A DNA stretch of 64,000 nucleotides from Pseudoalteromonas luteoviolacea (lineage in GTDB: Bacteria; Pseudomonadota; Gammaproteobacteria; Enterobacterales; Alteromonadaceae). This document shows, piece after piece, positions 1 to 7,863 of the stretch; position 1 is the first letter of the stretch; every line of letters starts with the position of its first letter. The stretch spans positions 62,001 through 126,000 of the forward strand of contig NZ_JAKFZS010000002.1 in NCBI RefSeq assembly GCF_021654285.1, read 5' to 3'. The notes beneath the pieces are model-generated. The model saw only the letters and a program-made list of their open reading frames with translations, had not been told where the DNA came from and did not search any database. The position numbers and the translations under genes are program-made.

Positions 1-1
1 T

Positions 2-238
2 CATTTGAACTTGCTGGACTCCTATGCCTTATTGGGTAAATTTGATGTGATATTCTGCCGGAATGTGCTGATATACTTCTCGCCTGAGGTAAAAGCAAAA
101 ATTATTTCTCAGTTTGCACAAGCATTGAATCCAAATGGTTACCTATTTTTAGGTGCTTCGGAGTCAATGGCTGGGTTAAGTGATGATTTTGAAATGCTCA
201 GGTGTAACCCTGGGATCATCTACCAAAAAAAATCTTAA
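2..238 (+). CDS. cheR: CheR-type chemotaxis methyltransferase, C-terminal fragment
   Basis: Only the last ~78 residues are in the window; the gene enters from the left edge and ends at TAA 236-238. The visible part contains FDVIFCRNVLIYF followed by an LNPNGYLFLGASES stretch. Both are typical of the SAM-dependent methyltransferase domain of CheR, which methylates glutamates on chemoreceptors in the cytoplasm. The N-terminal CheR domain and the neighbouring chemotaxis genes cannot be seen. A strong terminator follows immediately, so this is the last gene of its operon. Symbol by family resemblance. Confidence 0.85.
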   Translation, partial: HLNLLDSYALLGKFDVIFCRNVLIYFSPEVKAKIISQFAQALNPNGYLFLGASESMAGLSDDFEMLRCNPGIIYQKKS

Positions 239-242
239 ATTG

Positions 243-268
243 AAAAGCAGCCGACAGGCTGCTTTTTT
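243..268. terminator. Bidirectional intrinsic terminator between cheR and yjfC
   Basis: A perfect 10-bp stem, AAAAGCAGCC / GGCTGCTTTT, with a GACA loop is flanked by A-run and T-run. It can end the cheR transcript on the plus strand and the convergent yjfC transcript on the minus strand, whose stop codon lies at 270. Confidence 0.9.
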
Positions 269-269
269 G

Positions 270-1439
270 TTAGTTTAGAATTATGTGTGGCACAAAGCGA
301 CTGAGGTCTTGCGTGATCAGGCTAGGATCTGCACGTAACCCCATACCGGCAGGTCTATTACCGACCACCCAACTTCCTACCACAACATGTTCATTAGCAA
401 ATTTAGGCAGTGCTTTAAATGCTTGGTAGATAAAGCCCTCTTCACCATATTCTCCACTCGATTTGGCGAGTAATTTACCTGCTTTGATGATTTCTATACT
501 TGCCCCCTCACGAGAGAAAATAGGCTTTTTTACTATACCAGTATTCTTATCGAGTAAGTGCTTTTGATCGTCAAAATAAGCGGGTAACAAATTGGGGTGA
601 TTTGGAAAGTATTGCCATAGCAACGCTAAGATGGCTTTGTTTGAGAGCAGAGATTTCCATGCAGGCTCTAGCCATTGAGTAGACATGTTGTTGAGCGACT
701 GGCCGTATTCGTCATCAAACATAAACTCCCACGGGTAGAGCTTAAAGCACCAGTCAATTTTTTTATCATTCAAGTCAACAAATTGCTGCAAAGTATTGAT
801 ACCAATGTCTTCGATAAAGGTAAATTGACAGGGAATACCAGCATCTAATGCACAGCTTCTCAAGTAATCTACAGTGCCTTTATCTTCTTCTGTTTCTTTA
901 CAGCAGCTAAAGTGCAGTGTTTTAGCGCGGTTAAATTTATGAATATGTAAAAATCGCGCAATTAGCTGCTCTTGAATACTATTAAATTGGTCGCTGTGCG
1001 GTGGAAGTGCTCCAGTATTGACTTGCTGTTCTAACCACATCCATTGCCAGTATGCTGATTCAAATAGAGAAGTAGGCGTATCATAGTTTGCTTCTAAGAG
1101 TTTAGCTGCTGACACGCCATCATAACAAAAGTCGAAACGTCCATATAGGTGAGGGTCTTTGCGTAGCCATGAACGTCTTATCATGTGCCAGTAGGGCTCA
1201 GGAATAGCAAATCGCCGCATTAATTCGTCATCATCACATATCTTGTCTACAAGGTATAACAGCATGTCATGCAACTCTTGCGTTGGCTGTTCGATATCTC
1301 GTTCAATTTGTGACAGGGTGAATTGGTAAAACGCGCTTTCGTCCCAATAAGGGGCGCCGTGCATAGTATGAAATTTGAAACCAAGGGCATTGGCTTGAGC
1401 TTGCCAGTCAGCTCTTGGCTTAATAGGGACTCTAATCAT
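270..1439 (-). CDS. yjfC: Glutathionylspermidine synthase-family ATP-grasp protein (YjfC/YgiC-like)
   Basis: 389 residues from the chosen ATG at 1439 (MIRVPIKPR). A longer reading from 1511 would overlap the upstream gene by 44 nt; the 1439 start has an AAGG just upstream and leaves a 28-nt gap. The sequence resembles the C-terminal synthetase half of glutathionylspermidine synthase: WLRKDPHLYGRFDF near residue 90, LLEANYDTPTSLFE near 115, KKPIFSREGASIEI and a C-terminal VVGSWVVGNRPAGMGLR. E. coli YjfC and YgiC are stand-alone proteins of this kind without the amidase domain; their substrate is uncertain. It is the third gene of a yjfL-yjfM-yjfC unit, an arrangement also found in enterobacteria. 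Confidence 0.85.
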   Translation of the reverse strand: MIRVPIKPRADWQAQANALGFKFHTMHGAPYWDESAFYQFTLSQIERDIEQPTQELHDMLLYLVDKICDDDELMRRFAIPEPYWHMIRRSWLRKDPHLYGRFDFCYDGVSAAKLLEANYDTPTSLFESAYWQWMWLEQQVNTGALPPHSDQFNSIQEQLIARFLHIHKFNRAKTLHFSCCKETEEDKGTVDYLRSCALDAGIPCQFTFIEDIGINTLQQFVDLNDKKIDWCFKLYPWEFMFDDEYGQSLNNMSTQWLEPAWKSLLSNKAILALLWQYFPNHPNLLPAYFDDQKHLLDKNTGIVKKPIFSREGASIEIIKAGKLLAKSSGEYGEEGFIYQAFKALPKFANEHVVVGSWVVGNRPAGMGLRADPSLITQDLSRFVPHIILN

Positions 1440-1467
1440 GGTACCTTGCGATGTTGTATAGGGGGCT

Positions 1468-2067
1468 TTAACCGCCCCAACTTTTTGAACTGGCACTACG
1501 ACCAAATCCACCGCGACTTTTGGTACGGGTGATTGTTTTGCTCGGTTTTGGCTTATAGTTAACTACTTTGCTTTTAACTGTGGTGGTACCAGCAGAATTC
1601 ACACTGGCAACGACACTGTTTTGCGCATTACGATACTTAAAATAATCATCTTTACTGCGGTAGAGTGGTTTCGCACCTGAATAGTACTTGCCACTCAAAA
1701 AAGCGGCTTTCCTTTTCTTGCGCTTTTTCATCGCATCTAGGCCTTCGTCAACGGCCTCTGCGAGCAGTGCAACCATAAAGCCGGCCATAACAGGTCGCCA
1801 TAAACCACCATTGTTTTCACAGCGTTCATAGCCAAAGTCGCTTTCACACAGTTGCTCTGTGGCATATCTAGGTGCTTCAGATAAATGCTGATCTTTTGCT
1901 TGCTCGTAATGAAATAGGCATGATTCAGTTTCTACACCAAACGAGGTACACTCATCTACATCTTTAAAAAGTAATGCTGACTCTTCAGAATCTGAGCACC
2001 CGATCAAACCAGCCGAAGTACCCATCATTAGGGTGAGTTTGATTTGCTTACTGCGTTTCATACTCAC
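1468..2067 (-). CDS. yjfM: DUF1190 (YgiB/YjfM) family probable lipoprotein
   Basis: 199 residues. The N-terminus has a charged start (MSMKRSK), a short hydrophobic stretch and a lipobox-like LIGC at residues 21-24, so it is probably a lipoprotein. The mid region with conserved cysteines (ECTSFG, CLFHYEQA, CESDFGYERC) matches the YgiB/DUF1190 family. Next is a basic KKRKKRKAAF segment and a Ser/Thr/Arg-rich tail ending GGFGRSASSKSWGG, the usual low-complexity finish of this family. It lies 3 nt after yjfL and directly before yjfC, so the three are probably co-transcribed. No biochemical role is established. Confidence 0.85.
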   Translation of the reverse strand: MSMKRSKQIKLTLMMGTSAGLIGCSDSEESALLFKDVDECTSFGVETESCLFHYEQAKDQHLSEAPRYATEQLCESDFGYERCENNGGLWRPVMAGFMVALLAEAVDEGLDAMKKRKKRKAAFLSGKYYSGAKPLYRSKDDYFKYRNAQNSVVASVNSAGTTTVKSKVVNYKPKPSKTITRTKSRGGFGRSASSKSWGG

Positions 2068-2070
2068 TCC

Positions 2071-2475
2071 TTAGTAGGTCATGCAGGCTGCATTAAGAAT
2101 GCCCGTAGCCAATGACGCTCCACCTAAGAAAAGGCCTGCGCTAATATGGTTATTTTCTATTTTTTCCGACAACTTTGGCATATAAAGTCGTACTAAAAAG
2201 AAAGTCAGTAACTGCATCACACCGGCAATAATGCCCCAAATAGCAAAATCTACCAGTGATACTGCATTAACCGCAGCGCTGGCGATTGGCAGGGTAAACC
2301 CAATGAGTGTACCGCCGAAAGCTGCGGCAGCTGAGGGGTTATCCTCCTTAACCAGTTTCCATTCGCAATGCGGCGTAATTTTCGTATAGACGTATAAAAA
2401 GGACAGTATTAGCAAATAGCCAATTAGAAAATATAAAATAAATGGAATAAATCCCTGTAAAGATTCCAAAATCAT
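2071..2475 (-). CDS. yjfL: DUF350 family inner-membrane protein (YjfL-like)
   Basis: 134 residues with four predicted membrane segments (about residues 8-30, 50-72, 78-98 and 110-132). It contains DNPSAAAAFGGTLIGF, the signature of the DUF350 family, whose members often occur as duplicated units. First gene of the yjfL-yjfM-yjfC group; its stop is separated from the start of yjfM by 3 nt. Function is unknown in the family; co-occurrence with an ATP-grasp ligase suggests a shared envelope-related task, which is inference. Confidence 0.85.
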   Translation of the reverse strand: MILESLQGFIPFILYFLIGYLLILSFLYVYTKITPHCEWKLVKEDNPSAAAAFGGTLIGFTLPIASAAVNAVSLVDFAIWGIIAGVMQLLTFFLVRLYMPKLSEKIENNHISAGLFLGGASLATGILNAACMTY

Positions 2476-2498
2476 TATGATGCTTGCCTTAGGTGTTA

Positions 2499-2861
2499 TT
2501 ATTCGTGAAGCAGTAGGTGCTCCAATTCTCGATGGAGTATATCATCATCTCCAATATTTAATTCTATCAAACGTTTGAGGTGGGTAACACTGTCTATGTC
2601 AATTTGCGCACAATGCAGGCCTAAATGTGCTTCTTCAATATGGCGAATTTCTACTTCCATGTTTATTTCTATCTCACTACCGGGTAAATGAAATTTTAAA
2701 CTCGCAGGTTGTCCCTTGAGAGGCGTTAGCCCAGTTGGTAGTGTGATAAGTGCACCATTTAGGGATAAATCGATAATTTCACACTGGTAATCGCCAGTTG
2801 TTGTCATTAAAAAGGCGGTATTAGAGAATAAGATTCTGGAAAACTTTCTGCGTTCTGTCAT
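2499..2861 (-). CDS. PilZ domain protein (c-di-GMP receptor candidate)
   Basis: 120 residues, essentially a single PilZ domain. Both binding motifs are visible: RRKFSR at residues 4-9 (RxxxR) and DLSLNG at about residues 31-36 (D/NxSxxG). The protein is therefore expected to bind cyclic di-GMP and to act on an unknown partner. A TPR-GGDEF protein that could make the ligand is encoded at 57167-59014, though not linked by operon. The gene lies 23 nt upstream of yjfL and is separated from ettA by a terminator. Confidence 0.85.
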   Translation of the reverse strand: MTERRKFSRILFSNTAFLMTTTGDYQCEIIDLSLNGALITLPTGLTPLKGQPASLKFHLPGSEIEINMEVEIRHIEEAHLGLHCAQIDIDSVTHLKRLIELNIGDDDILHRELEHLLLHE

Positions 2862-2926
2862 AAGTCGATCTCGTCATATGGATATATCCAAGTTTAGTCA
2901 TTATTTGACTGACTAACCAGCTATAA

Positions 2927-2953
2927 AAAAGCCCTGAAGTTTTCAGGGCTTTT
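2927..2953. terminator. Intrinsic terminator downstream of ettA
   Basis: A 12-bp stem AAAAGCCCTGAA / TTCAGGGCTTTT with a GTT loop. On the minus strand the hairpin is followed by a T-run, so it ends the ettA transcript before the PilZ gene. Confidence 0.85.
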
Positions 2954-2972
2954 AATTTATTTGATTATAAAG

Positions 2973-4637
2973 TTAACCAATTTTTTTGTATTTGATGCGC
3001 TTAGGTTCAGCAGCCTCTGCACCAAACGTTTTCTTTAGCCATTCTTCATATTCTGTGTAGTTACCATCGAAGAAGTTAATCTTTCCTTCATCACGGTAAT
3101 CTAAGATATGCGTGGCGATGCGGTCAAGGAACCAACGGTCGTGCGAGATACACATGACACAGCCTGGAAACTCTAAAATCGCATTTTCCAGTGCGCGAAG
3201 CGTTTCTACGTCAAGGTCATTGGTTGGCTCATCCAGTAGGATAACGTTACCACCCGCTTTAAGTAACTTAGCTAGATGCAAGCGGTTGCGCTCACCACCT
3301 GAAAGTTCTTTTACAAACTTCTGCTGATCGTTGCCTTTGAAGTTGAAGCGGCCCACATAGGCACGGCTTGGGATTTCGAAATTGCCGATCTTTAAAATAT
3401 CTTGGCCATTAGAAATCTCTTGGAAAACAGTATTGCCATCATCCATATTGTCACGGAACTGCTCAACAGTAGCTAGTTCAACCGTGTCACCGAGTTTGAT
3501 CTCACCGCTATCTGGCTGCTCTTCACCGCTTAACATTCTAAATAGTGTTGATTTACCAGCACCATTGGCACCGATGATGCCGACAATCGCACCTTTTGGC
3601 ATTGCGAAGCTTAAATCATCGATTAAGACACGATCGCCAAAGCCTTTTTTCAGATTATTGACTTCGATAACTTGATCGCCCAGACGTGGACCTGGTGGAA
3701 TAAATAGTTCGTTGGTCTCATTACGTTTTTGGTAATCAGACTGCTGTAGCTCAGTAAACTGTGCCATACGCGCTTTTGATTTTGCTTGACGACCTTTAGG
3801 GTTTGAGCGGACCCACTCAAGTTCTTTCTCGATTGATTTTTGACGTGCCTTTTCAGATTTCTCTTCTTGCTTAAGACGCGCATCTTTTTGTTCAAGCCAA
3901 GACGTATAGTTACCTTCCCATGGAATACCATGGCCACGGTCTAGTTCTAAGATCCAGCCAGCAACATTATCTAAGAAGTAACGGTCGTGGGTGATTGCAA
4001 CCACTGTTCCTTCGTAATCATGTAGGAAGCGTTCAAGCCAAGCCACAGACTCAGCATCAAGGTGGTTGGTCGGTTCGTCCAGTAATAGCATATCTGGTTT
4101 TTCAAGCAATAGACGACAAATTGCAACTCGGCGTCTTTCACCACCAGAGAGGTGCTCAATCTTGGCGTCCCACTCAGGTAAACGCAGTGCATCAGCTGCA
4201 CGCTCAAGCGCGTTGTCCAGGTTATGACCATCATGTGCTTGGATAATAGCTTCTAATTCGCCTTGCTCTTTTGCAAGTGCGTCAAAATCAGCACCGTCCA
4301 TCGCGTACTCCGCATAGACTTCGTCTAAACGAGTGAGTGCATTTTTTACTTCACTTACCGCTTCTTCAATGGTTTCACGTACGGTTTTGCTTTCATCTAA
4401 CACAGGCTCCTGTGGTAGGTAGCCAATTTTTGTGCCAGGTTGTGGGCGTGCCTCACCTTCAAATTCGGTATCAACGCCTGCCATAATACGTAGTAATGTT
4501 GACTTACCCGCACCATTTAGACCAAGTACACCAATTTTTGCTCCTGGGAAAAAACATAAAGAGATATCTTTAAGAATAGTACGCTTTGGTGGCACAACTT
4601 TGCTCACCCGCGACATTGTATAAATATATTGAGCCAT
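2973..4637 (-). CDS. ettA: Energy-dependent translational throttle protein EttA (ABC-F ATPase)
   Basis: 554 residues, the same size as E. coli EttA. Two ABC domains are visible: Walker A GLNGAGKST near residue 40, signature LSGGERRRVAICRLL, Walker B LLLDEPTNHLD in the first; Walker A GANGAGKST, signature LSGGERNRLHLAKLL and LLDEPTNDLD in the second. The linker between them (PtIM region) is rich in charged helices. There are no membrane segments, as expected for ABC-F proteins, which bind the ribosomal E site and gate elongation according to ATP/ADP. The gene is transcribed divergently from the tail locus and forms its left chromosomal border. Confidence 0.95.
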   Translation of the reverse strand: MAQYIYTMSRVSKVVPPKRTILKDISLCFFPGAKIGVLGLNGAGKSTLLRIMAGVDTEFEGEARPQPGTKIGYLPQEPVLDESKTVRETIEEAVSEVKNALTRLDEVYAEYAMDGADFDALAKEQGELEAIIQAHDGHNLDNALERAADALRLPEWDAKIEHLSGGERRRVAICRLLLEKPDMLLLDEPTNHLDAESVAWLERFLHDYEGTVVAITHDRYFLDNVAGWILELDRGHGIPWEGNYTSWLEQKDARLKQEEKSEKARQKSIEKELEWVRSNPKGRQAKSKARMAQFTELQQSDYQKRNETNELFIPPGPRLGDQVIEVNNLKKGFGDRVLIDDLSFAMPKGAIVGIIGANGAGKSTLFRMLSGEEQPDSGEIKLGDTVELATVEQFRDNMDDGNTVFQEISNGQDILKIGNFEIPSRAYVGRFNFKGNDQQKFVKELSGGERNRLHLAKLLKAGGNVILLDEPTNDLDVETLRALENAILEFPGCVMCISHDRWFLDRIATHILDYRDEGKINFFDGNYTEYEEWLKKTFGAEAAEPKRIKYKKIG

Positions 4638-5220
4638 GAATATAGTCCGACTTATTTTTTATTTCCGCTATTGTAGTTACAACTTACGGCGCATTCAATG
4701 TAAGTGATCAGATAAACGGAATATGGTTTGATTTAGTTTCTCTAGATAATTGACTGTTTTTTGCTCGCAACTCTATGGCGGTATATAAAACCACCAGTTA
4801 CTCGCTTTTTTAAGCAATAGGTTTGCTTTGTAACTTTGTTTACATATGAAAATAAAATGAAACTCAGAGAATCTTCTTTTTCGGTATGAAAAAACACATT
4901 TTTTTTAAGTCTTTATTGTTAGGGCATTTTTGACCTGTTTGAAATCCTAAAAAAAGGTATTATTTACCTATGCTCAGCAAAGCTATACAGGAATGCTGTT
5001 AACTTTCTTGATGCTATTCAGAGCAAGAATAAAACACTCATGGTCCGTATGAGTATGAATACCGCCTTTAGAAAGGGGGGGCTGAAAAAGGTGGTTTACT
5101 TAATCACCTCACAATCTAGTCATAGATAACTTCACAGCTTATGGCTCCGATCACTCACTGTAAGCTGAACATAACTCCATATCACCACGAAGCTTAACTG
5201 CACAATCAGTAAGGATCGCA
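4638..5220 (+). promoter_or_regulatory. 583-bp control region upstream of the tail locus
   Basis: No gene is visible here. The left part must hold the ettA promoter. From about 4911 to 4985 the sequence aligns with the unit of the 191-bp repeat array at 26082-27301: both have TTATTG, then AGGGCA, then TGACCTGTTT, a run of T/A with AATCC, and ACCTATGCT. This strongly suggests a shared promoter or operator. Inside it, AGGTA-TTATT-TACCT (4955-4969) is an inverted repeat. Further right, AGGTG...CACCT (about 5089-5109) is a second dyad and CTCAT...ATGAG (about 5037-5055) a third. An AAGGA ribosome site stands just before the 5221 start codon. Confidence 0.6.
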
Positions 5221-5496
5221 ATGACACAGTCAAGTTACTCATCAAACAGAATTTTTAAAGATAAACGTACACCACTTGGCGCGGAAATTCTCCGTTTTGC
5301 AAGGCGTATGCGTGGTTTCACTCAAGCGGAGTCAGCCGCTAACTATGGCATTGAAGAGCGAACGCTGAGGCGTTGGGAAAATAGGGAATATAGCCCAAAG
5401 TGGAACGATGTGGTGGGTTTAGTGGAAGACGTTTATTCACTCGATATTATAGAAGTAATAGGAAAGCTCAATGATTGCGACACAAATAACCATTAA
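5221..5496 (+). CDS. XRE-type helix-turn-helix regulator of the tail locus
   Basis: 91 residues, preceded by AAGGA. The helix-turn-helix is visible in EILRFARRMRGFTQAESA followed by YGIEERTLRRWENREY, a Cro/C1-type DNA-binding domain that ends before a short C-terminal helix. It has no LexA-like peptidase domain, so direct RecA-triggered self-cleavage is not expected. As first gene of the plus-strand locus it is the obvious local regulator, and the dyads upstream and in the 26-27 kb array are candidate sites. It overlaps the next gene by 26 nt, suggesting coupled translation. Activator or repressor cannot be told from sequence. Confidence 0.75.
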   Translation: MTQSSYSSNRIFKDKRTPLGAEILRFARRMRGFTQAESAANYGIEERTLRRWENREYSPKWNDVVGLVEDVYSLDIIEVIGKLNDCDTNNH

Positions 5497-5830
5497 ACAA
5501 ATTCGCAGTGCCTTGAGGCGCTGGGGCAAATATTGGCGACAGCGAGAGCAGGGCAAGGGCTTCAGTCGCCAAGCAATAACAGAGCAAACTGGAGGGGGCC
5601 ATACTAATTACTTCTCCAGTGACATGATGAATGTACCGGAAGAAATTGAATTACTGGGGCAGTTAATCAGCAAACTGCGACCAGAATGCATCCGAGCAAT
5701 ACGCGCAAAGTATTTGTTGGATGTTGAACTAAGCCAAGCGGCAAAAATGCTTGGTTTTGATACAAAGCGCTCCGCAGAGTTTTGGTTAGTTAAGGCCGAA
5801 AAAACACTCATGTTGGAGCTGAGCTACTAA
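5471..5830 (+). CDS. Q-like phage antitermination protein candidate
   Basis: 119 residues. The N-terminal part has ALRRWGKYWRQREQGKGFS and the C-terminal part an alpha-helical region (ELLGQLISKLRPECIRAI, then YLLDVELSQAAKMLGF and a final helix). This layout resembles the phage antitermination Q / late regulator group, in which a C-terminal helix-turn-helix-like segment binds DNA near the late promoter. Assignment is by pattern only and could instead be a RinA-like activator. The idea is supported by the many intrinsic terminators lying inside the downstream operon, which would need such a factor. It overlaps the preceding regulator by 26 nt. Confidence 0.5.
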   Translation: MIATQITIKQIRSALRRWGKYWRQREQGKGFSRQAITEQTGGGHTNYFSSDMMNVPEEIELLGQLISKLRPECIRAIRAKYLLDVELSQAAKMLGFDTKRSAEFWLVKAEKTLMLELSY

Positions 5831-5845
5831 CGAGTAGGAAAATAG

Positions 5846-6265
5846 ATGTCGATCATGAATACGGTTGAGCAAATCAAGAAACATGAGGGCTATCGACGCT
5901 TTCCGTATTACTGTACGGGAGGCAAATTAACGATAGGTTATGGCAGAAATATAGATAGTAAAGGAGTGGATAAAGAAGAAGCTGAGTATTTACTTGCACA
6001 AGATATTAAAAATGCGCTAGCAGGCGTAAAGCGTCGCATTGATATATCTCATTGCAATGAAGCGCGCGTAGCCGTGCTGACAAATATGGCATTCAATATT
6101 GGCTTACAAGGACTGATGGGGTTCAAAAGGATGCTTGAACACGTTCAACAAGGAGAGTTTGAAAGTGCCGCGGTTGAAATGCTTGATAGTCGTTGGGCAA
6201 ACCAAGTGCCAAGCCGAGCACAGGAATTGGCGCAGCAAATGTTAAGTGGGGAGTGGCAATCATGA
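5846..6265 (+). CDS. Phage-type lysozyme (glycoside hydrolase family 24 endolysin)
   Basis: 139 residues. The T4-lysozyme-type layout is clear: catalytic Glu in IKKHEGYR near residue 13, then the beta-hairpin with KLTIGYGRNID near residues 29-39, and the helical lobe with NMAFNIG near 72 and SRWANQVPSRAQEL near the end. It would cleave peptidoglycan to release particles. There is no signal peptide, so the holin encoded next is probably needed for export. The start is set by AGGAAA 5 nt upstream. Its stop overlaps the holin start as ATGA. Confidence 0.9.
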   Translation: MSIMNTVEQIKKHEGYRRFPYYCTGGKLTIGYGRNIDSKGVDKEEAEYLLAQDIKNALAGVKRRIDISHCNEARVAVLTNMAFNIGLQGLMGFKRMLEHVQQGEFESAAVEMLDSRWANQVPSRAQELAQQMLSGEWQS

Positions 6266-6660
6266 ACTGGCTTACAAATTTGTTCACTGGCAGTGTGAGA
6301 GAGCCACTGCAAGTAGTCGGTGAAATTATAGATGAATTGTATACGAGTGAAGAAGAAGTACTCGAACAGCATGTAATAAAAGCAAGGCTACTTAATAAGC
6401 AAAGTGAAATACAAGCACATATAAATTCAGTACAGGCAAGCCATCGAAGTCGATTTGTTGCGGGTGCTAGACCATTTTTGATGTGGGTATGTGGACTGGG
6501 ATTTTTGTTTGCTTTTGTGATCAACCCAATTTTACAGTGGTTGTTTCCAGAGCAAGGGGTACCCGTTTTGCCACTTGAAGTGATGCTGGAATTGACTTTA
6601 GGTATGTTGGGGCTAGCAGGCCTTCGCACCATTGAAAAGTTGAAAGGAGTGGCAAAGTGA
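6262..6660 (+). CDS. Holin, three-transmembrane-type candidate
   Basis: 132 residues from the ATG at 6262 that overlaps the endolysin stop; an upstream in-frame start at 6193 would lie deep inside the endolysin gene. It has an amphipathic start (MNWLTNLFTGSVREPLQ), a charged central helix, then two or more strongly hydrophobic segments (FLMWVCGLGFLFAFVI and VLPLEVMLELTLGMLGLAGL). This matches the 3TM holin family found beside lysozymes in prophages and gene-transfer agents. Role: permeabilise the inner membrane at the end of the cycle. Confidence 0.75.
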   Translation: MNWLTNLFTGSVREPLQVVGEIIDELYTSEEEVLEQHVIKARLLNKQSEIQAHINSVQASHRSRFVAGARPFLMWVCGLGFLFAFVINPILQWLFPEQGVPVLPLEVMLELTLGMLGLAGLRTIEKLKGVAK

Positions 6661-6905
6661 GACAACCTGAAAACTGGCAAATGAAAAAGGAATTGAGTTT
6701 AGCCCACATTCTTACAACGATTGCCTTGGTTGTATCAAGCATCTTGTATCTAAGCGATTTAGATAAACGCATTACTACTAACTCTCAAGAGTTAGCTCAC
6801 TTAAAACAGATCCGCAAGGAAGATCAAAAACGGATTGAAAAGCGCCTAGATTCAATTGATAAAAAATTGGACGCGCTATTGAGCGCAAAGCGCTCTAACC
6901 CATAA
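6657..6905 (+). CDS. Small membrane-anchored coiled-coil protein (spanin-like or lysis accessory)
   Basis: 82 residues from a GTG at 6657 overlapping the holin stop (GTGA). One membrane segment near residues 15-33 (HILTTIALVVSSILYL) is followed by a charged helical tail (LDKRITTNSQEL to RSNP) that is probably coiled coil. Position after lysozyme and holin and the topology fit an inner-membrane spanin subunit, but no partner lipoprotein is visible, so this is inference. It closes the lysis cassette; a 119-nt gap precedes the first baseplate module. Confidence 0.55.
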   Translation: MRQPENWQMKKELSLAHILTTIALVVSSILYLSDLDKRITTNSQELAHLKQIRKEDQKRIEKRLDSIDKKLDALLSAKRSNP

Positions 6906-7024
6906 GGCCTTATCTGGCCACTGTTTAAAAATCCCTTTTTTGTAATTAATCACTTAAATCCATGTGCACAAGCTATGAGATTGCATGTGCGTTCGTGCGC
7001 AAACGTATTATCAGGAGACGAATT

Positions 7025-7861
7025 GTGAGTACAGCCATCGAATTAGCTAAATTGCCACCACCTCAGGTCATTGAAGCGCTTAGTTATGATGAGATTTATA
7101 AGCAAATGGAGCAGGCTCTGCTCGACAAGTTGCCGGATCATGCTTTATTGGCCTCTGATCCAGCGATCAAATTAATTGAAGTTGCGTCGTATCGCGAACT
7201 TTTACTCAGACAAAGGATTAATGACGCGGCAAAATCTGTGATGCTGGCGTTTTCGCAAGGCAGCGACTTAGATAATTTAGGTGCTTTGTTTGGCATTGGA
7301 CGCGCTGAAAATGAAGGTGATGAACGCTATCGCCAAAGAATCCCTCTATCGTTAGAAAGCTATAGCATGGCTGGTACTAAGGGAGCATATGAATATCACA
7401 CCTTCTCTGCCAACGATAAAGTTAGAGATGTTTATGTAGACTCGGATAGTCCTGGCTATGTAAATATATACGCGTTGATAGATACCATGACACAATCGCA
7501 AGCCAACGAAATTAAAGCCGATATTGATGACAGGCTTAATGACGAAGATATTAGACCCATTACAGACAAAGTTGTCACCCAGTGGGTAATGCCAACAATT
7601 GAGACGCTTAGTGCACAAATTTATTTAAATATAGGCGCTAATAAGCAACAAGTTGAACTGGCGATTATGCAGGCACTCGACGCTTTTATTGCCGAGCATT
7701 GTAAGTTAGGCTCAGAGATCCCTCACTCGGGTATCATTGATGCATTGCATCAGCCAGGAGTGCGAAAAGTGAAGTTACTGACGCCCACGGAAGACTTACA
7801 GCCTGCGGTTAATCAAGCATATAGCTTGGATATTAATTTACAATTTCCAGATGAGGCTTAA
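7025..7861 (+). CDS. Baseplate wedge protein gpJ homologue, module 1
   Basis: 278 residues from the GTG at 7025, which has AGGAG 8 nt upstream; an earlier ATG at 6962 lacks such a site and adds a basic, non-homologous leader. It shows the P2 gpJ pattern: LAKLPPPQVIEALSYDEIYKQ at the start, SYRELLLRQRINDAA near residue 59, GSDLDNLGALFGIGR near 79, ERYRQRIPLSLESYS near 101, AGTKGAYEYH, and a C-terminal LGSEIPHSGIIDALHQPGV. gpJ forms the wedge ring of the baseplate to which gpI and fibres attach. Three divergent homologues lie downstream (13524, 18258, 27362). It is followed 2 nt later by gpI. Confidence 0.9.
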   Translation: MSTAIELAKLPPPQVIEALSYDEIYKQMEQALLDKLPDHALLASDPAIKLIEVASYRELLLRQRINDAAKSVMLAFSQGSDLDNLGALFGIGRAENEGDERYRQRIPLSLESYSMAGTKGAYEYHTFSANDKVRDVYVDSDSPGYVNIYALIDTMTQSQANEIKADIDDRLNDEDIRPITDKVVTQWVMPTIETLSAQIYLNIGANKQQVELAIMQALDAFIAEHCKLGSEIPHSGIIDALHQPGVRKVKLLTPTEDLQPAVNQAYSLDINLQFPDEA

Positions 7862-7863
7862 CT

